Positions 8,589-16,233 of a DNA stretch of 38,639 bases are shown one piece after another. The notes beneath the pieces are model-generated. The model did not search any database. It saw only the letters and a program-made list of their open reading frames with translations, and was not told the origin of the DNA. The stretch is from Chloroflexota bacterium (GTDB taxonomy: Bacteria > Chloroflexota > UBA6077 > SHYK01), in NCBI GenBank assembly GCA_035652535.1, contig DASRDP010000154.1, forward strand, positions 1 to 38,639, written 5' to 3'. Made by a program: the position numbers and the translations under genes. Within the stretch, counting starts at the first letter, position 1. Every line of letters begins with the position of its first letter.

Positions 8589-9725
8589 TCACTCGTCTCC
8601 GTAGTCCCACTCGAAGTCCCGCTGCTTGTATGCCTGATCGGGCATAAGGGATTTGAGTCCGCGCTTGGCGAGCTCCGACTCGAACGTATTTCGAATGATC
8701 GGATCTTCGTCCGGATATTCGATCTGGTCGCGGGCAAGGTCCTCGACGCGCTCGCTCGTTTCGGCCGCTCCCCGGGGCGCGTGGAAGGCGAGGTAGCGGT
8801 CCGTCGAGTCGCTCACGTTGAAGTGCTGGTGGAACCAGCGATTCGGTGGAACGAACACGCTCGCCTCGTGCCACGGGATGAAGACCTTCTCGCCGCCCTC
8901 GGGCCACATGTACGAGTAGCCCTCGCCCGTGGGGATGACGATCAAGGTGCCGGGACCGTGGCGGTGGGCCTTCTTGTAGGTCTTGGATGGGAAAACGGAC
9001 ATGTGGTTCCAGACCGGCGCGCCGGGATACCGGATCCACACAACGTGGCCGCCTGCCCCGCGCCCCTTGAAGGGGATGAGCTGGTCCCAGGCGCGCATGT
9101 CGGGGAAGAAGTTCCCAATCCAGTATGCGCCGCGCGGTCGACCCGTGCCGGTCTCCGTCTGGTGCACGACCTTCGCCTCAGAATAGAAGGCGTCGCCCGC
9201 GCCATAGACGATACTGGGGTCCTCGATCGCATTCTTAAAGAAGAAGTCGGGGTCGGGGATGAGCTGCATGGCGAGCGGAAGCGAGTTGTAGTGGAGCAGC
9301 CTGGCGCCCCGATCGCCCTGCGTGTTACTGAACTCAGCGGTGAAGTTGCGCGGGATCCGGAAGAGACTGTGCTTCTGCCACTCGAAGCTAACGGGCGACC
9401 GGTCGCCAAGACGGATGGTCGTGAGTCCGCGGCCCTCGACCACGTAGACCAGCTCGTCGAGCGCGAGACGGACGGGCGCGGTCGACTTCGCCGGCGGCAC
9501 CTCCGTCACGCGGACCTCGGAGACTCCCTCCTGGCCAGCCAGCTCCATGAACGCGGCGTTGCACTGCCGCTCCGCCCACCAGCCCAACTCAACCGTTCGC
9601 AAGTCGTCGACGTAGTAGCCGCGATGGATGGGGAGTCCGGTCGACTCGATCCAATCCTGGTAGGCGCGCCCGCGCCCCCACGCGGTCTGCTGCGCTGGAC
9701 GACTCTCCGTTTGTGTCGCTTCCAT
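8589..9725 (-). CDS. Cupin-domain protein (possible bicupin dioxygenase)
   Basis: The 378 residues show two beta-barrel-like cupin regions. The N-terminal one (about 90-180) has LDELVYVVEGRGLTTI but few metal ligands. The C-terminal one (about 245-330) has PGAPVWNHMSVFP, KAHRHGPGTLIVI (HxH ligands) and WFHQHFNVS (His). Gentisate 1,2-dioxygenase and related extradiol enzymes have this two-cupin form, but similar proteins of unknown role also sit next to Rieske oxygenases, so ring cleavage is only a possibility. ATG 9725 is chosen because AAAGGAG stands about 11 bases upstream; the frame continues to 10073 across the divergent promoter region. It is the first gene of a cupin-Rieske operon. Confidence 0.8.
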   Translation of the reverse strand: MEATQTESRPAQQTAWGRGRAYQDWIESTGLPIHRGYYVDDLRTVELGWWAERQCNAAFMELAGQEGVSEVRVTEVPPAKSTAPVRLALDELVYVVEGRGLTTIRLGDRSPVSFEWQKHSLFRIPRNFTAEFSNTQGDRGARLLHYNSLPLAMQLIPDPDFFFKNAIEDPSIVYGAGDAFYSEAKVVHQTETGTGRPRGAYWIGNFFPDMRAWDQLIPFKGRGAGGHVVWIRYPGAPVWNHMSVFPSKTYKKAHRHGPGTLIVIPTGEGYSYMWPEGGEKVFIPWHEASVFVPPNRWFHQHFNVSDSTDRYLAFHAPRGAAETSERVEDLARDQIEYPDEDPIIRNTFESELAKRGLKSLMPDQAYKQRDFEWDYGDE

Positions 9726-9803
9726 TCGTCCGGGGCTCCTTTCGCGTTCGACTGATTCGCTGGCTGCCCGGTGGGTCCAGCCGGGCATACTCGGCCGCGA
9801 CTG

Positions 9804-9833
9804 ACTACACCATAGTCGACGCGTCCACGTCAA
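9804..9833 (-). promoter_or_regulatory. Candidate sigma70 promoter of the cupin-Rieske operon with internal inverted repeat
   Basis: On the minus strand TTGACG (9833-9828) and TGTAGT (9809-9804) are separated by 18 bases. GACTA-N5-TAGTC (9803-9817), a 5-base inverted repeat, covers the -10 and adjoining spacer, the usual place for a repressor operator. The leader to the cupin start would be about 70 bases. Confidence 0.4.
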
Positions 9834-9949
9834 GGTCGGTGCGTCGGAGCCCCTGCGGAGATCCTCGCACGACGGCCAGGCCGTTGCGGCGGCCGCCCCG
9901 CGACGCCTCTGTTCCATCTCCGCGCTGAATTGACTGCGGCAGGTTGCGG

Positions 9950-9994
9950 AGTGACGCGCGTCACACGGAATTTGCGGGACCTGCGCATTACAAT
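9950..9994 (+). promoter_or_regulatory. CRP-like palindrome and -10 element upstream of the S53 protease
   Basis: AGTGACGCGCGTCACA (9950-9965) contains a perfect 14-base palindrome and differs from the CRP consensus TGTGA-N6-TCACA at one base. A -10-like TACAAT lies at 9989-9994 without a good -35. A start near 10000-10001 would put the palindrome centre at about -43, close to the class II activator position. The factor is not in the window. Confidence 0.4.
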
Positions 9995-10044
9995 TGCTGG
10001 CGTCGCGCCGTTCCATAAGGGCCCGAGATTGGGAGGAATCCCGT

Positions 10045-11238
10045 ATGCCAAACCAGCGATTGCGATTGATCACCCTATTCAGCTCGGCGGTGTTGGCCCT
10101 CGCGGGCGCTCTTCCCGTTTTCGCGCAGCCGCCGGTGCAGCCTCAGATCCCCGACCATCCGAACGCGCCCGTTTGCCCGGGTCCCGCGGAGGAGGGAACG
10201 GCGCGCTGCCACGCGCGCGTCGTGCTTGAAAGCCACGGCGGCCCGCCCGCGGCGGCCCAGACCCCGGCGGGATACGGCCCTGCCGACTTACAGGCGGCGT
10301 ACGCGCTCTCACCGAGCGGCGGAAGCGGGGTGACCGTTGCCGTCGTCGATGCGTACGACAACCCCACGGCCGAGAACGACCTCGGCGTATACCGATCCCA
10401 ATTCGGGCTGTCAGCGTGCACCACGGCCAACGGGTGTTTCAAGAAAGTGAACCAGACGGGCGGTACGCGCTATCCGCGGGGGAATTCTGGATGGGCGCTG
10501 GAATCGGCCCTCGACATCCAGATGGTTTCTGCCATCTGCCCGAACTGTAACATCTTGCTCGTCGAGGCAAACTCCAACTCGCTCGCCAACCTCCTGGCAG
10601 CGGAGGACTACGCGCGCAGCCATGCCACCGTCGTCAGCAATAGCTGGGGCGCGAGCGAGTTCTCCAGCGAGGGGAGCTACGACTCGCACTTCACCGGATC
10701 GGGCGTCCGATTCACGGCCAGCTCCGGCGACAGCGGCTATGGCGTCATCTGGCCGGCCGCCAGCCCGAACGTGACCGCCGTGGGTGGCACCTCGCTGACG
10801 CGAGACAGCTCGTCGCGTGGTTGGAGCGAGACCGTCTGGTCCGGCGCGGGGAGCGGGTGCAGCGCATTTGAGTCGCAGCCCGGGTTCCAAAGCTCCATCA
10901 CCAGGTTGACGGCCGTGTGTGCGAACCGCGCCGTTGCCGACGTGGCGTTTGACGCAAATCCCAACACCGGCGTGGCCGTGTACGACAGCTACGGCTACCA
11001 GGGGCGGAAGGGCTGGTTCGTAGTCGGCGGCACGAGCGTCGGTGCGCCCGCCATCGCGGCCGCGTACGCGCTGGCCAATAACGGCGGCACGACGAGTGGC
11101 ACCTACTCCAACACCTCGTCGCTCAACGACGTCACCAGCGGCTCGAACGGGAGCTGCGGGAACCTCCTGTGCAATGGGGCCACCGGCTGGGACGGCCCGA
11201 CCGGGAACGGGACCCCGAAGGGGACCGGGGCCTTCTAG
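10045..11238 (+). CDS. Secreted S53-family (sedolisin) serine peptidase
   Basis: This 397-residue exported protease has a clear signal peptide (residues 1 to about 28, ending PVFAQ). The sedolisin catalytic set is visible: Glu153 and Asp157 in ALESALDIQM, the oxyanion Asp229 in SSGDSG, and the nucleophile Ser331 in GGTSVGAP. The C-terminal DVTSGSNGSCG and GWDGPTGNGTP segments match the calcium-binding end of the family. S53 enzymes usually have a 150-200-residue propeptide; here the catalytic core begins about 75 residues in, so the propeptide is nearly absent. The start has GGAGGA seven bases before ATG. It is a single-gene unit, with a CRP-like site upstream and a hairpin terminator downstream. 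It probably feeds on external protein, optimally at acid pH if like its family. Confidence 0.9.
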   Translation: MPNQRLRLITLFSSAVLALAGALPVFAQPPVQPQIPDHPNAPVCPGPAEEGTARCHARVVLESHGGPPAAAQTPAGYGPADLQAAYALSPSGGSGVTVAVVDAYDNPTAENDLGVYRSQFGLSACTTANGCFKKVNQTGGTRYPRGNSGWALESALDIQMVSAICPNCNILLVEANSNSLANLLAAEDYARSHATVVSNSWGASEFSSEGSYDSHFTGSGVRFTASSGDSGYGVIWPAASPNVTAVGGTSLTRDSSSRGWSETVWSGAGSGCSAFESQPGFQSSITRLTAVCANRAVADVAFDANPNTGVAVYDSYGYQGRKGWFVVGGTSVGAPAIAAAYALANNGGTTSGTYSNTSSLNDVTSGSNGSCGNLLCNGATGWDGPTGNGTPKGTGAF

Positions 11239-11266
11239 CGCGAGCGCCAGAACACCGCCCCCAAAG

Positions 11267-11304
11267 CGCCATCGGCACGCCGGACGACCAGCGTGCCGAT
11301 GGCG
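11267..11304 (+). terminator. Hairpin terminator after the S53 protease gene
   Basis: CGCCATCGGCACGC (11267-11280) pairs perfectly with GCGTGCCGATGGCG (11291-11304) across a 10-base loop. The stem has 14 base pairs; only TT follows, so it is a strong hairpin with a weak T-run. Confidence 0.65.
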
Positions 11305-11423
11305 TTCCTGAGTCGGGACAATAAGCGCGCGGCGCTCCCTCTGCCCTGGAACGCCACGCCCGACGGCGGCGCCTCCCCGCTCCGCGCTAGGATATTGACA
11401 GGGACGAATTTCCGGAGAGGCTC

Positions 11424-13136
11424 ATGCGCTACCACGCCCTCGCGTGCGACTACGATGGGACGCTCGCGTGGGAGGGGTCCGTCAGCGCACACGTCATCGA
11501 CGCCCTCCACCGCCTCAAGGACTCGGGACGCAAGCTCTTACTCGTCACCGGTCGCGAGCTGGGCGATCTCAAAGCCGTATTCCACAACCTCGAGCTGTTC
11601 GACCGCGTCGTGGCGGAGAATGGGGCCCTTCTGTACCGGCCCGCGACCGGCGAGCAAAAGGTCCTGGGGGAGGCGCCGCCGGAGGCCCTCGTCGAACGGC
11701 TCCGCGCACTGGGTGTCCAACCCCTCAGCGTCGGCGCATCGATCATCGCGACGGTGCACCCGTGGGAGACCACCGTCGTTCGCGCCATCCGGGACCTGGG
11801 CTTCGAGCACCAGGTCGTCTTCAACAAGGGCAGCGTCATGGTGCTCCCACCAACCGTGAACAAGGGCACCGGGCTCAGCGCCGCCCTCGACGAGCTGATG
11901 CTCTCGCCCCACAACACGGTCGCGATTGGCGACGCGGAAAACGACCACGCGTTCCTCAGCCTCTGCGAATGCTCGATCGCCGTCGCCGACGCGCTGCCGG
12001 TAGTGAAACAACGGGCGGACCTGGTCACGCGCGCTGGGTCCGGTGAAGGCGTGGCCGAGCTGGCGGAGCGGCTCCTGTCCGACGACCTGGCGTCCATCGC
12101 CCATCTCCTGGAACGCCACGACGTCCCGCTGGGGACCGCGGCTGACGGCCGCGCGGTCAAGGTGCGCGCGTACGGGGAATCAGTGCTGATCGCCGGACCG
12201 TCGGGAAGCGGAAAGTCCACAGTGACCATGGGCTTTCTCGAAGGCGTCGCCGAGGGCGGATACCAATTCTGCGTGATCGATCCGGAGGGTGATTACGGCT
12301 CCGTGGATCGGGCCGTGGCGCTCGGAAGCAACGACGGGCCGCCCACTCCAGATGAAGTCCTCAACCTCCTCCAGAGCCCTGCCCACTGCGCGGTTGTCAA
12401 CCTCACCGGGCTCGCCCTTCAGGACCGACCGGGCTATTTCGCCCGGCTCTTTCCACGTCTGCAGGAGCTCCGCGCCCACACTGGGCGGCCCCACTGGGTG
12501 GTCGTCGACGAGGCGCATCACCTACTCCCAATGGAGCGCGAGAGCGCCAGTCAGGCCTTTCCTCCAGAATTCACGGGGCTCGTGTTGGTCACCGTGGAGC
12601 CCAGCCACGTTGCCCGCAACGCGCTCGCCACTGTGGACTGGGTTGTGGCCGTGGGGGATGATCCAGGGAAATCTCTCAACGGCTTCGCGAATGCCGTTGG
12701 CATGGCGGACCCGGCCCTGCCAACCTCGCGCCTGCCCGAGGGCGACGTTTGGGTGTGGTCAGCCCGCGGAGGCGCGCCGCCGGTGCGTATTCGACCAGTC
12801 GAGGCTCGCGCCGAGCACCTGCGCCACCGGCGCAAGTACGCCGAAGGCGATGTCGGCGATGACCGCAGCTTCTACTTCCGAGGCGCCGCGGGAAAGCTCA
12901 ACTTGCGCGCGCAGAACCTCCTCGTGTTCCTGCAGATCGCCGAGGGCATCGACGACGAGACCTGGGCATTCCATCTCGCCCGCGGCGACTACGCGCGGTG
13001 GTTTCGCGACGTGATCAAAGACCCGGACCTTGCCGCCGAATCTGACCAGGTCGCCAGGCAGACAGCCCTCTCGCCGAACGAGAGTCGTGAGCGCATCGCC
13101 GAGGCGATCCGGGCGCGCTACACGAACCCGACATGA
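11424..13136 (+). CDS. Fusion of HAD-IIB phosphatase and HerA/DUF87-like P-loop ATPase
   Basis: This 570-residue protein has three parts. Residues 1 to about 225 are a Cof-type HAD phosphatase: nucleophile D9-Y-D11-GT, Thr42 in VTGRE, Lys147 in NKGTG, and GDAEND (Asp170, Asp174). Residues about 245-460 are a P-loop ATPase of HerA/VirB4 type: Walker A GPSGSGKST (258-266), DPEGDY (286-291) and Walker B VVVDEAHH (359-366). Residues about 480-535 are a conserved-looking C-terminal domain containing KLNLRAQNLL, a TWAFHLARGDYARWF motif and a Trp/Phe-rich end. HAD-IIB enzymes act on sugar phosphates; HerA ATPases move DNA or protein. The joint function is unknown. The start has GGAGAGG four bases upstream. 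It appears to be transcribed alone. Domains are confident; function is not. Confidence 0.88.
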   Translation: MRYHALACDYDGTLAWEGSVSAHVIDALHRLKDSGRKLLLVTGRELGDLKAVFHNLELFDRVVAENGALLYRPATGEQKVLGEAPPEALVERLRALGVQPLSVGASIIATVHPWETTVVRAIRDLGFEHQVVFNKGSVMVLPPTVNKGTGLSAALDELMLSPHNTVAIGDAENDHAFLSLCECSIAVADALPVVKQRADLVTRAGSGEGVAELAERLLSDDLASIAHLLERHDVPLGTAADGRAVKVRAYGESVLIAGPSGSGKSTVTMGFLEGVAEGGYQFCVIDPEGDYGSVDRAVALGSNDGPPTPDEVLNLLQSPAHCAVVNLTGLALQDRPGYFARLFPRLQELRAHTGRPHWVVVDEAHHLLPMERESASQAFPPEFTGLVLVTVEPSHVARNALATVDWVVAVGDDPGKSLNGFANAVGMADPALPTSRLPEGDVWVWSARGGAPPVRIRPVEARAEHLRHRRKYAEGDVGDDRSFYFRGAAGKLNLRAQNLLVFLQIAEGIDDETWAFHLARGDYARWFRDVIKDPDLAAESDQVARQTALSPNESRERIAEAIRARYTNPT

Positions 13137-13182
13137 TGAAGCCGGACGTGTAGAATTGGGCATTCCCGCGGAGGGGATGGGG

Positions 13183-13683
13183 ATGAAGGCGCCCATCTCA
13201 TTTCGGCTCAACAGCCATGCCACCACGATCGACGTGGAGCCGTTCTGGACCCTGCAGCGCCTGCTGCGCGACGAGATGGACCTCACCGGCACCAAGGAAG
13301 GGTGCCGCACCGGCAATTGTGGCGTGTGTACCGTCCTGCTCGACGGCAAAGCGGTCAAGTCGTGTCTCGTGCTGGCGGCCCAGGTCGACCACTGCGACGT
13401 CCTGACGATCGAGGGTCTCGCGAGCGGGGATGAGCTCCACCCGCTTCAACGAGCGTTCGCTGAATTTGGCGCAATTCAGTGCGGCTACTGCTCGCCCGGC
13501 TTCATCATGGCGGCGCACGCCTTTCTCACCGAGAACCCGCGACCCAGCAGGGGTGAGATCGCGGATGCTCTCGAGGCAACCTGTGCCGGTGCACGGGCTA
13601 TGTCAAGATTTTCGAAGCGATTGAGGCAGCGGCGCAGCAGCTCGCCTAGGCGAATGGAGGCAGATCGTGGCAACCATCGCTGA
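13183..13683 (+). CDS. [2Fe-2S] subunit of molybdenum hydroxylase (CoxS/XdhC-like), frameshifted near the C-terminus
   Basis: This is the iron-sulfur subunit of a xanthine/CO-dehydrogenase-type hydroxylase. The plant-type cluster is intact (EGCRTGNCGVCTVL, then KSCL) and the second domain starts with CGYCSPGF. The family then requires GNLCRCTGY, but the frame gives ATCAGARAMS. The expected sequence, G-N-L-C-R-C-T-G-Y-V-K-I-F, appears exactly in the -1 frame from 13575 and ends at TAG 13647-13649. One G is thus missing at 13575-13576. If real, the subunit lacks its second cluster and is dead; if a sequencing error, the true gene is 13183-13649. ATG 13183 is chosen over 13177 because GGAGGGG lies six bases before it. 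It is followed directly by the large subunit. Confidence 0.8.
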   Translation: MKAPISFRLNSHATTIDVEPFWTLQRLLRDEMDLTGTKEGCRTGNCGVCTVLLDGKAVKSCLVLAAQVDHCDVLTIEGLASGDELHPLQRAFAEFGAIQCGYCSPGFIMAAHAFLTENPRPSRGEIADALEATCAGARAMSRFSKRLRQRRSSSPRRMEADRGNHR

Positions 13684-15964
13684 GCAGCAGGCCATCGGCC
13701 GACCCGTCCCGAAGCCCGACGCTTACCTAAAGGCGACCGGGACCGCCGTGTACGCGGGCGACATCCGGCTGCCGGGGATGCTGGAGGCGCGCGTCCTGCG
13801 CAGCCCGCACCCGCACGCGCGGATCGTCTCCATCGACACGTCCGAAGCCGAAAAGCTGCCCGGCGTCTTCGCCGTGGCTACCGGGCAGGACGTTTCCCCG
13901 ACGCGCATCGGGCGCTTCCTCCGAGATCGACACGCGCTGGCCCAGGAAAAGGTCCTCTACGTGGGCGAGCCGGTCGCTGCCGTCGCCGCCGTCGACGAAG
14001 AAACGGCTGAGCGAGCGCTCCAGCTCATCGAGGTGGAGTACGAGCCACTGCCCGCGGTCTTCGACGCTCGCGAAGCCCTCGCCGAGGGCGCTCCCATCCT
14101 CCACCCGGATCTCCCCACGTACTTTGACACCGCGCGCAGCGTGCGCCAGGGGAATCTGCGCAACCGAGTCGTGCACGAGGTCGGGGACGTCGACGCGGCG
14201 TTCCGCGAGCCGGGTCTGGTCACCTACGAGGCTACGTATCACACGGCCCGCCAGAGCCAGGGCTTCACCGAGCCCCGCGCCGCGGTAGCGCAGGTCGACG
14301 GCTCCGGAAAGGTCACGGTCTGGGCAAGCGTGAAAGCGCCGTTCCGCGTGCGCGTGAGCGTGGCGGATAGCCTCGGCGTACCGGTCTCGCGCGTTCGTCT
14401 GATCTCGCCCGTCATTGGGGGCGACTTCGGCGGGAAAGGCGCCTCGTTCATCGAGCCGATCGTGGCTGTGCTCGCACGCAAGGCAAAGCGCCCGGTGCGT
14501 CTGCACCTTTCGCGGGTCGAAGAGCTGACGGCCATGACCTCGCGCGCGGCTTGCGAGATCAGGCTGAAGATGGGGGTGCGGCCCGACGGGACGATCGTCG
14601 CGATGGACGCTTCCATGCTGTACAACGTGGGCGGCGTGGACGACAGCCAGGCTGGCGGCGCGAATTCGGCGACCAGCCTGATCGGCGCCTATCGAATCCC
14701 CAACGCGCGCGTCATCGCCGAATCCGTTTTTACGAACACTTCTCCCGCCGGCCACGTGCGCGCGCCAAGCGGACCGCAGACGGCCTTCGCCACGGAGTCA
14801 CACCTCGACCATCTCGCGCGCATGCTGCGCATGGACCCCATCGAGCTGCGGCTGAAGAACGCGCTCCACGACGGCGACGTCGTGCCATCGGGCCACGGCG
14901 TGCTGCAAAACTCCGGCCTCGAGGACTGCATCGAACGGGCCCGGGCGTGGATGCGGCGCTCGCTCGGGCCAAAACGGGCAAACCAGGGCGTCGGCTTAGC
15001 GCTGGGGTTGTGGGCGCTCCATCCGAACGCGGCGGCGGTCGAGAGCGCCGCCACGGTGAAGATCGACGTCGACGGAAGCGTCGTGGTGCTCAGCGGCATC
15101 GCGGACCAGGGCGGCGGCCAGTGGACGATGGTGGCCCAGGTCGCCAGCGAGGTCCTCGGCGTTCCCGTCGAGCGCGTCAGCGTCGTCGCGGCCGACACCG
15201 AAGCCACGCCGCCGGAGCAGGGGACCGGCGGGAGCCAGACGACCTATCGTGTGGGCAACGTCGTCCGCCAGGCCGCGGAAGACGCGCGCCGGCAGCTCAT
15301 CCGCCTCGCCGCGGAACAGCTCAAGGCCGACGAAGAGGAGCTGGACGTGGCCGATGGAACCGTTTTCGTCGTGGCGGACCCCGATCGTCGAACCTCCGTC
15401 GCGGACGTCGCGGCGAAAGCGGGCGCCACGGCGGCCGGGGTGATCATCGGAACGAGCGCCGCTTCGCGTGAGCGCGAGATCCGCGAGCACGGCCACGACC
15501 AGGCAGAGGTCGTCGATGCGCCGAGCTTCGCGTGCCACGTCGCGCAGATCACCGTTGACCCGGAGACAGGCCAGATCAGCGTGGACAAGTACTACACCGC
15601 CCAGGATGTCGGGCGGGCCCTGAACCCGCTCAACTGCAAGGGACAAATCGAGGGCGGAGTCGTCTTTGGGCTCGGCTATGCTCTGACCGAAGAGATCATC
15701 TCGGAAAATGGAACCAACCTGAACGCCAATTTGTGGGAGTATCTGCTGCCGACGGCCCCCCACGTCCCCGACCTCACGGTAGAGCTGGTGGAAGTGCCCT
15801 CGACGTACGGACCCTTCGGCGCCAAGGGCGTCGGCGAGACCGGCTGCATTGCGGTGGCGCCCGCCATCGCGAACGCCCTCGAGGACGCCATGGGGATCCG
15901 CGTCACCGACTTGCCGCTCACACCGGAGCGCGTCCGCCAGGCCCTGCAGTCTCGACCAAGCTAG
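13667..15964 (+). CDS. Molybdopterin-binding large subunit of a xanthine dehydrogenase-family hydroxylase
   Basis: This 765-residue protein binds molybdopterin cytosine dinucleotide and hydroxylates aldehydes, purines or N-heterocycles with water as oxygen source. It has the N-terminal a/b hammerhead domain (GRPVPKPDAYLKATGTAVYAGD), GGDFGGKG (about 250) of the cofactor domain, QGGGQWTM, and GAKGVGETG with the catalytic Glu724. CO dehydrogenase is unlikely: I do not see its AYRCSFR active-site loop. The start is GTG 13667, with GGAGG six bases upstream; the gene overlaps the frameshifted reading of the small subunit but starts 17 bases after its corrected stop. No FAD (CoxM) subunit is encoded, so the complex resembles two-subunit, flavin-free enzymes of the isoquinoline oxidoreductase type. 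Confidence 0.92.
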   Translation: MATIAEQQAIGRPVPKPDAYLKATGTAVYAGDIRLPGMLEARVLRSPHPHARIVSIDTSEAEKLPGVFAVATGQDVSPTRIGRFLRDRHALAQEKVLYVGEPVAAVAAVDEETAERALQLIEVEYEPLPAVFDAREALAEGAPILHPDLPTYFDTARSVRQGNLRNRVVHEVGDVDAAFREPGLVTYEATYHTARQSQGFTEPRAAVAQVDGSGKVTVWASVKAPFRVRVSVADSLGVPVSRVRLISPVIGGDFGGKGASFIEPIVAVLARKAKRPVRLHLSRVEELTAMTSRAACEIRLKMGVRPDGTIVAMDASMLYNVGGVDDSQAGGANSATSLIGAYRIPNARVIAESVFTNTSPAGHVRAPSGPQTAFATESHLDHLARMLRMDPIELRLKNALHDGDVVPSGHGVLQNSGLEDCIERARAWMRRSLGPKRANQGVGLALGLWALHPNAAAVESAATVKIDVDGSVVVLSGIADQGGGQWTMVAQVASEVLGVPVERVSVVAADTEATPPEQGTGGSQTTYRVGNVVRQAAEDARRQLIRLAAEQLKADEEELDVADGTVFVVADPDRRTSVADVAAKAGATAAGVIIGTSAASREREIREHGHDQAEVVDAPSFACHVAQITVDPETGQISVDKYYTAQDVGRALNPLNCKGQIEGGVVFGLGYALTEEIISENGTNLNANLWEYLLPTAPHVPDLTVELVEVPSTYGPFGAKGVGETGCIAVAPAIANALEDAMGIRVTDLPLTPERVRQALQSRPS

Positions 15965-15987
15965 CGGCGCGGCCAGAAAGGCTACGG

Positions 15988-16014
15988 TCATCCCAAGCGA
16001 AGTGAAGGGTCCGT
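15988..16014. repeat. Degenerate dispersed repeat, copy 2
   Basis: A 27-base segment (CATCCCAAGCGAAGTGAAGG core) just after the hydroxylase stop matches copy 1 at 2391-2417 at 19 of 27 positions. The rest of the 15965-16233 intergenic stretch shows no gene. Confidence 0.45.
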
Positions 16015-16233
16015 TCATCAGCGGTCACCCAAGCCACCGATTCTTCGCCTGCGGGCTCAGCATAACGGTTTCCGACCGCGACTTTTGGCCTGCTCGTCCA
16101 GGCCGGCACGTTGGGGGATCGGTATGGCGGGGCGCCGTGCGCCACGTGCCACCGTCAAAGAGGAGTTTGTAGGCCTGAAGAAGAACGGTGAATACCTGGC
16201 CGGGCGAAACCTGAACCGATCACGGAGGACCCA

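Noticed and set aside
8298-9755. A 485-codon plus-strand frame over the Rieske and cupin genes
   Set aside because: Antisense to two genes with clear catalytic motifs; composition is shadow-like.
11395-11400. TTGACA as a -35 box for the HAD-ATPase gene
   Set aside because: The matching -10 would fall on the ribosome site and start codon and does not match the consensus.
13573-13580. Programmed -1 frameshift in the CoxS-like gene
   Set aside because: No slippery X-XXY-YYZ heptamer at the shift point and no known use of frameshifting in this family; deletion or sequence error is simpler.
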